28,835 bases of DNA from positions 20,722 to 49,556 of IMG/VR virus record IMGVR_UViG_3300013772_000011, one strand, 5' to 3'. Made by a program: the position numbers and the translations under genes. The notes under the pieces are model-generated. The model made no database searches, was not told where the DNA came from, and was given only the letters and a program-made list of their open reading frames with translations. Shown piece after piece: positions 22,093 to 28,835 of this stretch (its first letter is position 1; each line of letters begins with the position of its first letter). Source of the DNA: a virus.

Positions 22093-22260
22093 TCATTTCG
22101 GTACGAAATACGGCGGCGGTCCAAGGACGTTCAATCGAACCACCCGCTTACTTCCGCATCGGCAGGTATGAATTGCACTCGTGCCAAACTTCAGAAAATG
22201 GAGATCATCGTACAAGCCGGTATAGTACGTGTTGCACCTTCGGCAGTAGTTGTTGTCCAT
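22093..22260 (-). CDS. Small zinc-ribbon protein (minus strand)
   Basis: A 55-residue protein with MDNNYCRRCNTYYTG and, 18 residues later, HTCRCGS, a small paired-cysteine ribbon. The start is taken at ATG 22260; a TATAAT hexamer occurs immediately upstream, so an unusually short leader would be needed. It is antisense to the structural operon. No neighbours on the minus strand. The cysteine pattern supports coding, otherwise evidence is thin. Confidence 0.35.
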   Translation of the reverse strand: MDNNYCRRCNTYYTGLYDDLHFLKFGTSAIHTCRCGSKRVVRLNVLGPPPYFVPK

Positions 22261-22309
22261 GCCGTCATTATAACCAGCAGGTCGCCGATGAATGCAAGAA
22301 GGTGATTTT

Positions 22310-22555
22310 ATGGAAGTATCAGTAGAGCAAGTGTCGAGGTGGATCAATCGGCCACCGATCAGGCCTTCGATAGCAGACAACCTCGCAAGAATCGTGGTGG
22401 ACGTGCGGACAGAGCAGCGAGGGAACGATGCAAGGTTATCCTTCTATTCACAGTGCAAAAACGTTATGGACTTGCAGCCATACAAAAACGACCGAGTTCT
22501 CAATCTTCTCTCAACCCTTGACCGCCTCCTTAAGCAATCTCGGGATATGCCATGA
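22310..22555 (+). CDS. Small hypothetical protein
   Basis: An 81-residue protein, MEVSVEQVSRWINRPPIRPSI then a helical DNLARIVVDVRTEQ. The ATG at 22310 has AAGAAGG about 8 nt upstream; a second ATG at 22292 is possible. No family is recognised. Charged helices with a Cys and no motif. It lies in a loose stretch between the glycosyltransferase gene and the 242-residue protein. Confidence 0.5.
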   Translation: MEVSVEQVSRWINRPPIRPSIADNLARIVVDVRTEQRGNDARLSFYSQCKNVMDLQPYKNDRVLNLLSTLDRLLKQSRDMP

Positions 22556-22660
22556 CCCAACTCGATGTCGCTATTGCCGTTGTCCGATTGGTCCCATCAA
22601 CCTAAAATTAGCGTGGCGATGTACGCCGCGCATCTTTCACCCCTCCCCACTGGAAGCTCT

Positions 22661-23389
22661 ATGAGCACCAAGAACGAAGTCCTACAGCGTCGGTACGACA
22701 AGCTTACCCCATCCAACCGGGCGGCACTGGAATATGTCCGGGACAACCCCGGCGCCACGGATTATGAAGTCCGCGAAGCCCTGCGGTTGCAAAACATCAC
22801 CGTCCATGACGATGTGGTCGAACGTGTCTCGGATGCCGTGGGTGGCATTCTGGCGAAGGACGGCAAGGGCTGGGAAGTCACCGATGACTTTGCGGCTTTC
22901 CTCGAATCACAGCCGAAGCCGGTTGTCGCGACTGTGGCTCCTGCACCTGGCTCGCTCCCAGCCGGAAGAATCCTGCACTCAGGTACGGCACGTGGTGGAA
23001 CCTTGACCACCATTACCCTCGACACCGCGGCAAGCGGCAACACGTCGGATTATGCCGGTGCCGGGCTTGAACTGATTGGCGGTGTCGGTGCCGGTCAGAA
23101 AGCTGCGATCTCGTCATACGACCCCACGACGAAGATCATGACTATCGTTGACCAGTGGTCGGCAGTGCCCAACTCGACAACCGCGTTCAATGTGGTGTCT
23201 ACCGCCCCGGCGGCCGAGTTTCCAAACCAGCCATTCCCCGCTCCGGTAACTGCGTTCCCCAACCCACCATTCCCCGGCTCGGTAACTGCGTTTCCGAATC
23301 CATCGTTTCCGGGCGAAGGAACGCCAGTGCGCCCTCTGGAACCGCCGGTTATCCTCAAGTCAGCCGACCTTCAACCGGCCAACAAGTAA
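22661..23389 (+). CDS. Hypothetical protein with Pro-Phe repeats
   Basis: A 242-residue protein. Residues 1-85 resemble a winged-helix-like fold (LTPSNRAALEYVRDNPGATDYEVREALRL, ILAKDGKGWEVTDD). Residues 100-180 are beta-like (GGTLTTITLDTAASGNTSDYAGAGLELIGG, VDQWSAVPNSTTAFNVV). Near the end the segment FPNQPFP-type unit recurs three times with PxTAF spacers, giving a flexible extension. The start is the ATG at 22661, 10 nt after a C/T-rich motif copy; a longer in-frame reading from 22565 is unsupported. It is placed just before the tail-completion gene, so a structural or adaptor role is likely but unproven. Confidence 0.65.
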   Translation: MSTKNEVLQRRYDKLTPSNRAALEYVRDNPGATDYEVREALRLQNITVHDDVVERVSDAVGGILAKDGKGWEVTDDFAAFLESQPKPVVATVAPAPGSLPAGRILHSGTARGGTLTTITLDTAASGNTSDYAGAGLELIGGVGAGQKAAISSYDPTTKIMTIVDQWSAVPNSTTAFNVVSTAPAAEFPNQPFPAPVTAFPNPPFPGSVTAFPNPSFPGEGTPVRPLEPPVILKSADLQPANK

Positions 23390-23410
23390 GCCCCCCTCTT
23401 GTGGTAGGTC

Positions 23411-23821
23411 TTGACCCCCCTCGACACCGCAATCAACACCGCCTTCACCGGCAACGCCACGTTGACGACCGCCTTCCCCGGCGGCCTGTGGCCCGATCTC
23501 GCCGACGCCGAAGCGGCGATGCCGTATCTGGTCTACACGGTGCTTTCCGGGAGGTTGAACCAGATCGTCTACGGCAATAAGAAGCACGCCAAGGTCTATA
23601 TCCGCTTCCAGGCCATTGGACCCGGGAAGGACGCCACGGCGGTACTGGCGGATACCTTCACCGGGATCTTCGATGACACGGTGCTGACGTTGAGCAATGG
23701 GCAAAACTACGCCTGCGATCGTCAGCAAGACCCCATCCCGTCGTTGTGGCAGCAGCGCACGGGGGGAGCGAAGGATATCTGGGCTTACACGGTGGAGTAC
23801 CTGTATCAGACGAGAACTTAG
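23411..23821 (+). CDS. Tail completion / terminator-like protein
   Basis: A 136-residue protein with a TTG start. It has the pattern AAMPYLVYTVLSGRLNQIVYGNKKHAKVYIRFQAIGPGKDATAVLADTFTGIFDD, close to the DUF3168-type tail completion family, where 'P.iv....' and a 'v.i.v.s...' strand lead into 'a..l...v...l'. It ends with GAKDIWAYTVEYLYQTRT, a typical last strand. These proteins sit at the head-proximal end of the tail and stop tail-tube growth. It precedes the tail tube gene, as expected. A C/T-rich motif copy ends 10 nt before the TTG. Confidence 0.65.
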   Translation: MTPLDTAINTAFTGNATLTTAFPGGLWPDLADAEAAMPYLVYTVLSGRLNQIVYGNKKHAKVYIRFQAIGPGKDATAVLADTFTGIFDDTVLTLSNGQNYACDRQQDPIPSLWQQRTGGAKDIWAYTVEYLYQTRT

Positions 23822-23856
23822 ATTTCATGCCCGGTTGTTGGTACAATCGGGTTTAC

Positions 23857-23868
23857 ACGCCTCTCCCT
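23857..23868 (+). promoter_or_regulatory. C/T-rich pre-start motif copy
   Basis: ACGCCTCTCCCT ends 12 nt before the GTG at 23881 and is identical over all 12 bases to the copy before 16649. Linker AAGTGAGTTTTT. CTC and GAG could form a weak stem. Confidence 0.5.
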
Positions 23869-23880
23869 AAGTGAGTTTTT

Positions 23881-24123
23881 GTGTCTATTTTCCATGTAAA
23901 GGTCAGAAACAAACTGACCCAAGATGAGACGACGCTCCAAGTCTCCCGTCCCGGCATGACCGAGGATGAATTGAAGGAGTACATCCCAACGCTTCCTGGT
24001 GTTGGCGGCAGTGAGTCGTGCCTCGAATACGTGTCGCATGAAGTAGTTGGCGGCCCGTGGAAGCACTCTCCCCCTGTAACCAAATCTGCGCCAGACGCCG
24101 CTCCGATTAACGCCGCTCCGTAG
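23881..24123 (+). CDS. Small hypothetical protein
   Basis: An 80-residue protein with a GTG start, MSIFHVKVRNKLTQDETTLQV then MTEDELKEYIPTLPGVGGSE and a Pro/Ala end. A compact alpha-beta fold is likely. It is followed after 7 nt by the 118-residue gene, whose start region is similar, with a matching leader GAGTTTTcGTG. No family is recognised. Confidence 0.6.
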   Translation: MSIFHVKVRNKLTQDETTLQVSRPGMTEDELKEYIPTLPGVGGSESCLEYVSHEVVGGPWKHSPPVTKSAPDAAPINAAP

Positions 24124-24130
24124 AGTTTTC

Positions 24131-24487
24131 GTGATTCCCGGCCAACTCTCCGACCACGCTTTTACCTGGTACGCGGAGGTCAAAAATAAGACTTCCGGTA
24201 AGCCTCGCACTTACTACATGTGCGGCGCTGGCGTGACTCGGGAAACGGTGGCAGCTCACATCGCGCAGCACTTCCGAAATGTCGAGGTGCTGATGATCGA
24301 CAGGTGTACCGCACAGCCAACGAAAATACTCACCGAAGTACCGTGCGACGACTACGAGTTCGGGATCAGGACGAAACTCGAAGCGTACATGGCCGAAGAG
24401 CAAGAGCGAAAAGAACGCGAGATCTGCCGCGGCATCAGGCCGATCAGACTTCGCCCCATCAGTCTAAAACCCCTCCCCGCTAGGTAA
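24131..24487 (+). CDS. Hypothetical protein
   Basis: A 118-residue protein with GTG start. It has a beta-alpha core (FTWYAEVKNKTSGKPRTYYMCGAGVTRETVAAHIAQHFRNVEVLMIDRC) and a charged helix near the end (FGIRTKLEAYMAEEQERKEREICRG) with a basic, Pro-rich tail. This core somewhat parallels the 80-residue neighbour (FHVKVRN...), so the two could be related. No function is assigned. It is followed directly by the tail tube candidate. Confidence 0.6.
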   Translation: MIPGQLSDHAFTWYAEVKNKTSGKPRTYYMCGAGVTRETVAAHIAQHFRNVEVLMIDRCTAQPTKILTEVPCDDYEFGIRTKLEAYMAEEQERKEREICRGIRPIRLRPISLKPLPAR

Positions 24488-24492
24488 TTGCA

Positions 24493-24912
24493 ATGGCCGT
24501 AGCATCAATCATTCCATCCAAAGGCTCCGTGGCGTATGGAACGCTCGTCGCCGATTACGCCTCGTTCGACATCAATGGTGGACAGGCCGTGGACAACGTG
24601 ACGCCGTACTCGGCGAGCAACGTCTGTTCTAAAAACGTTGGTTCCGGCTGTCCTTCTTTCGGATTTAACATCGGCGCGTTCGCGCTCGCCCACAGTTCCG
24701 GAACTCCGCCGAACCTTTCTAATACCAGCACGATTTTCTCGTCTGCTGGAGCTACAGCAACGCTACAGCTTGAAGGAACGGCCGTGGTCTACACTTTCAC
24801 GGGAATCGTCGGCACGTTCCGAATCGGACACGCCCGCATGAGAGGGTACGTGCCTTTTGGTATCAGTATGGCGAATGCGGGAGAAGTGACAGAAGTTTGG
24901 GCCGTAGCCTAG
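24493..24912 (+). CDS. Major tail (tube) protein candidate
   Basis: A 139-residue protein, rich in beta-like segments and Gly/Ser/Thr/Ala, with MAVASIIPSKGSVAYGTLVADYASFDINGG and the ending GISMANAGEVTEVWAVA. Its position directly before the tail-assembly chaperone pair and the tape-measure-like gene is where the major tail protein is nearly always encoded in siphoviruses. Length is short but within the range of tail tube proteins. The sequence alone is not diagnostic. The start ATG lies 12 nt after a C/T-rich motif copy at 24469-24480. Confidence 0.55.
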   Translation: MAVASIIPSKGSVAYGTLVADYASFDINGGQAVDNVTPYSASNVCSKNVGSGCPSFGFNIGAFALAHSSGTPPNLSNTSTIFSSAGATATLQLEGTAVVYTFTGIVGTFRIGHARMRGYVPFGISMANAGEVTEVWAVA

Positions 24913-24968
24913 ATTACAATACCATTAAATGCAACTGATAGTTCTTTCTTTGAAAGGCTTTTCCCTCT

Positions 24969-25508
24969 ATGTCCCACCTCTCCCTCTCCGGCGTCTCGTT
25001 CGCCAAACTCTCCGTCACCGACCGCAACAAACTCTTGCAGACGTTCAAAGAGAAGTCCCGCTCCGAGAAGGTCCGCAACGCCAAGGACGCTGGACTCGCC
25101 GCCGACCAGACCTGGGCGGAACTGGCGGTGTACGACACCCATCGGTGGGGCTACGGGCAGTTCTGCGCGATGCTCGAAACCTTCGACGGGCAGGAAGCGG
25201 TGTTACGTGCCGCCGCCGTCAAAGCCGAGCCGGGCGACGTGGACGCCCGTCTCAGTGAAATCACCGATGAGCACGAAGCCATCCTCAAGTTCTGTTGCGA
25301 ACTCACCGGCGTTGCCTACGCCCCGCCAAAGCTCGTGCCACCCAACATGAAGCAAATCGGCGTGGTGGACGGGAAGCCCGTCTACATCGCGGAAGACGGT
25401 AAAGCACCTGAATCCGCCGATGAGAAGAAGCAACTCGCTTACGGACAGGAAGGTGGTGATGAGGCCCACCCTACGGAGCCGATGCCGAGGAAGGGGTACG
25501 GGACGTAG
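24969..25508 (+). CDS. Tail assembly chaperone, 0-frame product
   Basis: A 179-residue protein, helical with a charged acidic C-terminus. Features include AKLSVTDRNKLLQTFKEKS, an AELAVYDTHRWGYGQFCAMLETFDGQEAVLRAAAV block, then SEITDEHEAILKFCCELTGVAYAPPK. In siphoviruses the gene between the major tail protein and the tape measure encodes a chaperone of the lambda gpG type, a fraction of which continues into a second frame (gpGT). The second frame here is open from 25463 to 25738. The chaperone coats the tape measure protein while the tail tube assembles. Family membership is by position and the frameshift layout. Confidence 0.7.
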   Translation: MSHLSLSGVSFAKLSVTDRNKLLQTFKEKSRSEKVRNAKDAGLAADQTWAELAVYDTHRWGYGQFCAMLETFDGQEAVLRAAAVKAEPGDVDARLSEITDEHEAILKFCCELTGVAYAPPKLVPPNMKQIGVVDGKPVYIAEDGKAPESADEKKQLAYGQEGGDEAHPTEPMPRKGYGT

Positions 25509-25738
25509 TCGATCCAGATTCTGAAGAAGCCGATCCATTCAAAAAATCCAATCGTTTCGCTCTGGAACACGAGTTTCAGATTGACGCTTACGAAATCCCT
25601 ATGGACGAGTTCTTGGATAGACTAGAATGGCTTCGTGAATTGCGTGAAGATTCGGCGGTCGTTAATTCGTCTGACCCACTGGCTTTTCACATGCATAATG
25701 TTGAGAAGATGATGCGGAAGTATGAGCGCCGTAGATAA
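25463..25738 (+). CDS. Tail assembly chaperone, -1 frame extension
   Basis: The -1 frame is open from 25463 (after TGA at 25460-25462) to TAA 25736-25738, overlapping the end of the 0-frame gene. It encodes an acidic, helical segment: DVVDPDSEEADPFKKSNRFALEHEFQ, MDEFLDRLEWLRELREDSAVV and MHNVEKMMRKYERRR. No start codon fits an independent gene well, so a programmed -1 frameshift is the simplest explanation. The likely shift lies between 25463 and 25505; GAAGGGG at 25490-25496 is a candidate, but not a classic slippery heptamer. Confidence 0.6.
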   Translation, partial: GPPYGADAEEGVRDVVDPDSEEADPFKKSNRFALEHEFQIDAYEIPMDEFLDRLEWLRELREDSAVVNSSDPLAFHMHNVEKMMRKYERRR

Positions 25739-25757
25739 ACAAATGCGAAAGCCAATC

Positions 25758-25778
25758 ACTATCCACCGAATGGGTAGT
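25758..25778. repeat. Right-end hairpin of the IS element
   Basis: ACTATCCA / TGGGTAGT with CCGAA loop, one mismatched pair, immediately 3' of tnpB on the minus strand. It may also be part of the 3' scaffold of an omega RNA. Confidence 0.4.
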
Positions 25779-25789
25779 TTGTTCCTGTA

Positions 25790-26890
25790 CTAAGCAACAG
25801 CGGAATGCCGATGCGTTTCCGAAACTTGAAGCCGATTGGCAACGGCTCGTGCCGCCAAATTGATGGCGGCGTTGTGGTCGGCATGGGCCTCATGGCCGCA
25901 CTGCCGACATTTGAAAGACGCTTGAGAAGTTCGGTTGCGTTTATCGCAGTGTCCGCAAGCGGAACAGGTCCGACTGGAATTGCGAGGGTCAACAGCTACG
26001 ACGGGAATACCGAACAATTGGCCCTTGTAGGTGATAAAGGAACGGAGTTGATAGAACGCCCAGCCATTCATCTTCGATCGTTGTCGCTTGCGAAACCGTG
26101 TCCGGTCGCGGATGCCCTTGAGGTTCTCAAGAGCGATGCCGCGTCCGGTGTCTTTAGCCAAAGCAACGATGCGTTTGCTGATGACGTGGTTAACGTCTTT
26201 CCTGAAATTGGATTCTTTTCCACCAATTCGCTTCATGGCGCGGCGAGCATTCTTGCGAGTTCTCCGCTTATGGGAACTGTGCATCTTGCGCCCAAGGCCG
26301 CGATGGATTCGATGGTACTTAATGCGGACGGATTCAACGTTGTCCCCTGCGAATCGTTGCCCATCACTGGTTGCGGCAAGGTTGCTTACGCCCAAGTCAA
26401 CGCCGATGAAATCAGTAACGGGAATCGGGGTCTTGTCGGGAACATCAATGGTGACAAGAAGGAACCATTTCCCGTCTTTTCGGAGAACCAAGTCGCTTTG
26501 GCCCTTGGCAAACCCAAAGCGATCTGCTTGATATTTACCCATCAAGAACGGAACTATGACCCGACCTTCCAGCGTCGATATGCTGACACGATCAACGCCC
26601 TTAAACCCAATATTCTTACCCATCGCAAACGGGACGGCGGCGTGCTTTCGAAAGCGAGGTCGCTTGGTTTTGTCGGGCTTGAATGCCTCGCATGCCCTCG
26701 CGATACACCTAATCGCGGTGTCGGCGGGAAGTCCAAACCGCTCGCGCAGTTCCCGGTAAACCAATTTCTGCAGCGCAAACTTATTAGGAAGTTGTCTTTC
26801 GAATGCAATGCCAGCTACCCACGAAGCCGCCGCATTAAATCTTTCCATCGTTTGCCGAAGCATCATGGATTGGTTCTTGTCGGGGAGCAA
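25790..26890 (-). CDS. tnpB: TnpB, RNA-guided nuclease of an IS605-family element
   Basis: A 366-residue protein with a canonical, apparently intact TnpB. RuvC-I FIGVDLGVSNLAATSDG has Asp165, RuvC-II GIALENL has Glu255, RuvC-III HADHNAAINLA has Asp338, and the zinc ribbon has C309, C312, C328, C331. The N-terminal helical part includes DKNQSMMLRQTMERFN and the QPVFR-like region PRFRKHAAVPF. TnpB uses an omega RNA from the element end to cut DNA beside the element's target motif, helping the element persist. The start is uncertain: TTG at 26890 is used, but the conserved strand TLQIQL continues upstream with no ATG, so a rare start or partial loss is possible. The intact triad contrasts with the effector at 14625. 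Confidence 0.92.
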   Translation of the reverse strand: MLPDKNQSMMLRQTMERFNAAASWVAGIAFERQLPNKFALQKLVYRELRERFGLPADTAIRCIARACEAFKPDKTKRPRFRKHAAVPFAMGKNIGFKGVDRVSISTLEGRVIVPFLMGKYQADRFGFAKGQSDLVLRKDGKWFLLVTIDVPDKTPIPVTDFIGVDLGVSNLAATSDGQRFAGDNVESVRIKYHRIHRGLGRKMHSSHKRRTRKNARRAMKRIGGKESNFRKDVNHVISKRIVALAKDTGRGIALENLKGIRDRTRFRKRQRSKMNGWAFYQLRSFITYKGQLFGIPVVAVDPRNSSRTCSACGHCDKRNRTSQASFKCRQCGHEAHADHNAAINLAARAVANRLQVSETHRHSAVA

Positions 26891-26960
26891 CTGGATTTGC
26901 AGGGTGAGTGTGATACAAGAATTGTATTGGCCGATTCGCCCAATGCAAGGAAAAACCGGA

Positions 26961-26989
26961 TAGGCGACGTTAAATTGATTGGTCGCCTA
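26961..26989. repeat. Left-end hairpin of the IS element
   Basis: TAGGCGAC / GTCGCCTA, perfect 8-bp stem with a 13-nt AT-rich loop, upstream of tnpB on the minus strand. It resembles the subterminal hairpins recognised by IS200/IS605 transposases. Confidence 0.5.
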
Positions 26990-27015
26990 AAACAACAGCG
27001 GCACCTCTCTCAGAG

Positions 27016-28835
27016 TTGACCTTGGCTTTTGGACCTTCAGGAAGCGCGGGCGGGGGTGGTTCGGTAATCGCCTCGGCCAGCGTGGAAATTTTGGGCGACA
27101 TTTCCGACCTTCTCGCCAAAGAGAAGGAAGCGAAGGAAATCGTCTCCCGAATTGGCCAGCTCACCGGCACCGTCAACCTTGGCGGTGGTGGTGGTTCTGT
27201 TGGCACCAACCCCAACACCGTCGCACCCAGCGGGAACCCCAACGTCGGCACGGTTGGCGGCAACCCCACTAACTCATTCAGTGGGTCTGGCGGCGCTGGT
27301 AGTTCGGGTTCCAACATGTCGGCTCCGAACAACTTTGGCGGGGGAGTTGGCGGATCCGGTGGGTTCGGTGGTGGCGGTGCAATTGAGCAAGCCGAGCAAG
27401 CTGCGGTACAGGCGAAAACCGAAGCCGCGATGGCGCGGGTGAATCAGCAAGTGGCGGCGAACGTGTCGCAAGCGACCGGCGGAGGGTTTAGTACACAACC
27501 TTTTTCCGGCTCCGTGTCCACTTTTCCGTATGATCCGAATGTATTACGCGGTGGGATTGGGCCTGGGTCGGTATATGGCCCTGAACCACATCCAGACCCG
27601 GCACACAGGGCGCAGGGAGGTCGGTATCGTAATCCAAGCCCAGCGGATTTCAGTCGGGATTTTGGTGACTATGGGCCAGTTGGCGGGATGGGGCTTTCTT
27701 CTCCTGGGTTTGGGATTGATCGGAGCGGCGACGTTCCTCCCATGTATGGTCCTGAGCCATTGTATGGTCCAGCGAATAGACCACGTTCTCGCATGAATGG
27801 GATGATGGAGGGCATGTCTGCTACGGAGATGGAGGCGTTTGCCAATAATCTTGGCGGTTTTGGAGCTGGCGACGGTGGCGAAGAGGATGGCGGTACGCGA
27901 CGCGGCGGCGGTACGCGACGCGGAGGCTTTGGCGTGTTTGGTGCTATCTCTCGTGCCACGGGAGTTCCTTACGCCGGGGTGATTGCACTCGCCTACGGCG
28001 CTCACGTCGCGGGTCAGTTTTCGCACGCCGTCGAGTCATCCGCTTACACGGCCGGACATCCCGAACTAACGCAGAATCAATTGGGCCAAATGGGGAGCGG
28101 ATTGGGGTTGATGGACAATCCCGACATCCGCGCGATCTCATCCCAATACGATCGGCTGTCTCAGGGAATTGCGATGCAAGGAGCCTTCAACTCAATCCCA
28201 TTGGTATCCATGTTTGACGTTGGACCCGGCTCGACGTTCAACATGCAGCAGCAGCAGGCTCGATTGGGAGAGCAGGCGGCTGGTGTTGCTGCAACCGCAA
28301 AAATAAATCGGGAGGCGATGGGGATGAATGTTGCCATGTCGGGAGACGCTGGAGCAGATTATCGGCAGGGGAAGGTAGGGGAGATTACAGCGGCACAGGA
28401 ACATGCTACAGCAGCACAAGGAAGGGCGGAAAGTGCCAAAGCCGCTTTGGGACCTCAGTTTGGCCAGCGTCTGTTTAGTGGCGATTACGAAAGCGATGCG
28501 GCGGCCCAGTCCGAAGCAAAGGCGACTTATATTCGATTGGCGAAAGAAGCTGGCGATGCCGCCATTGCTCTATCTGCCTTGACAAGTTCGGTTGATGCCG
28601 CTGCGCCAAGGATTCGCTCAGCCCAAGCGGCGCAAACTGGCGCTACGTTCATGGGCGCTCAAGCCACCAATATCCTTACGGGTCGTGGGTTCAACAGCAT
28701 TCAACAGTCAATGGATATCAATAACGCCGCGTCACTCTCGGTTGCCCAAAACGCTTTCGACAACACCCCTCAGACAATCAGTTATGGTCCTGGCATTGAC
28801 CTCCCCAACTTTGCTGGACTGGGCGCGGCATGGGC
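27016..28835 (+). CDS. Partial long Gly/Ala-rich protein, tape-measure position
   Basis: The frame is open from TTG 27016 to the window edge, at least 606 codons. A second in-frame TTG at 27022 is 9 nt after the C/T-rich motif (27001-27012) and may be the actual start. An N-terminal helix (EILGDISDLLAKEKEAKEIVSRIGQL) leads into a glycine/asparagine-rich linker of about 100 residues. A possible membrane-like segment follows near residues 316-335 (VPYAGVIALAYGAHVAG). Then come Ala/Gln-rich helices (MQQQQARLGEQAAGVAATAKINREAM and AAQSEAKATYIRLAKEAGDAAIALSAL). Long helical proteins after the chaperones are tape measures that set tail length. The glycine-rich start is atypical, so a minor tail or ejection protein is an alternative. 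Confidence 0.6.
   Translation, partial: MTLAFGPSGSAGGGGSVIASASVEILGDISDLLAKEKEAKEIVSRIGQLTGTVNLGGGGGSVGTNPNTVAPSGNPNVGTVGGNPTNSFSGSGGAGSSGSNMSAPNNFGGGVGGSGGFGGGGAIEQAEQAAVQAKTEAAMARVNQQVAANVSQATGGGFSTQPFSGSVSTFPYDPNVLRGGIGPGSVYGPEPHPDPAHRAQGGRYRNPSPADFSRDFGDYGPVGGMGLSSPGFGIDRSGDVPPMYGPEPLYGPANRPRSRMNGMMEGMSATEMEAFANNLGGFGAGDGGEEDGGTRRGGGTRRGGFGVFGAISRATGVPYAGVIALAYGAHVAGQFSHAVESSAYTAGHPELTQNQLGQMGSGLGLMDNPDIRAISSQYDRLSQGIAMQGAFNSIPLVSMFDVGPGSTFNMQQQQARLGEQAAGVAATAKINREAMGMNVAMSGDAGADYRQGKVGEITAAQEHATAAQGRAESAKAALGPQFGQRLFSGDYESDAAAQSEAKATYIRLAKEAGDAAIALSALTSSVDAAAPRIRSAQAAQTGATFMGAQATNILTGRGFNSIQQSMDINNAASLSVAQNAFDNTPQTISYGPGIDLPNFAGLGAAW

Larger units (their letters stand above)
25741..27000 (-). 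mobile_element. IS200/IS605-type element with tnpB only
   Basis: A minus-strand tnpB is flanked by hairpins near both ends. At the left end TAGGCGAC/GTCGCCTA (26961-26989, 13-nt loop) is a perfect 8-bp stem. At the right end ACTATCCA/TGGGTAGT (25758-25778) has one mismatch. No tnpA is present, so this is an IS1341-like element that would need transposase in trans. Exact ends are estimated. It lies between the chaperone stop and the tape-measure start, in intergenic DNA. The right end after tnpB is where an omega RNA would be encoded. Confidence 0.65.

Noticed and set aside
25795-27001. 9-bp direct repeat CAACAGCGG at 25795 and 26993 as target-site duplication
   Set aside because: The first copy lies inside the tnpB coding end, and IS200/IS605 elements do not create target duplications.
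25805-27019. 404-residue + strand frame opposite tnpB
   Set aside because: Antisense to the intact TnpB motifs; no domain of its own.

Overview
The window looks like the morphogenesis region of a tailed double-stranded DNA phage or prophage (Caudoviricetes, probably siphovirus-like). Nearly all genes are on the + strand, tightly packed, and many share ATGA-type overlaps. The recognisable parts of an HK97-type virion follow in order: a MuF-like minor head protein, portal, prohead protease with a fused zinc-ribbon tail, major capsid protein, head-tail connectors, a gp10-like joining protein, a tail-completion protein, a tail-tube candidate, a tail-assembly chaperone with a -1 frameshift extension, and the start of a long glycine/alanine-rich protein in the tape-measure position. 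GC content is moderately high, TTG and GTG starts are common, and many starts lack a Shine-Dalgarno sequence. This would fit a GC-rich host of Planctomycetota type, but the host assignment is a guess.

Layout. 1-2461: end of an upstream gene, a CxxC protein, a Tat-leader protein and the MuF-like protein. 2465-5701: structural or appendage-like proteins, one with six 21-residue repeats, and two small unknowns. 5725-10705: portal, protease, capsid. 10782-13439: a small head-associated candidate, a terminator, a three-domain methyltransferase/methyltransferase/glycosyltransferase, and a small helical protein. 13436-16190: a minus-strand insertion-like module. 16258-25738: connector and tail genes, interrupted by an HNH gene on the minus strand and a second methyltransferase-glycosyltransferase gene. 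25741-27000: an IS200/IS605-type element carrying only tnpB. 27016-end: partial tape-measure-like gene.

The most interesting part is 13510-16190. Two perfect 37-bp direct repeats separated by 35 bp have the geometry of a one-spacer CRISPR array. Beside it on the minus strand is a two-gene operon with a good sigma70-like promoter. It encodes a 477-residue TnpB/Cas12-like protein and an overlapping 222-residue protein of unknown function. The Cas12-like protein aligns to the canonical TnpB of the same window around RuvC, but the first catalytic Asp position is Arg, the RuvC-II Glu position is Asp, and the C-terminal zinc ribbon and RuvC-III block are absent. I infer an RNA-guided, probably non-cleaving, phage-encoded effector with its own mini-array, comparable in concept to nuclease-dead TnpB-like repressors or silencing-type Cas12 proteins. 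A cluster of hairpins and a short repeat-complementary segment between the operon and the array are candidates for a tracr-like RNA. The module follows the truncated start of a Tat-leader gene.

A second unexplained signal is a C/T-rich 12-mer (best form ACGCCTCTCCCT). It lies 8-12 nt before the start codon of about a dozen structural genes, where a Shine-Dalgarno sequence would normally be.
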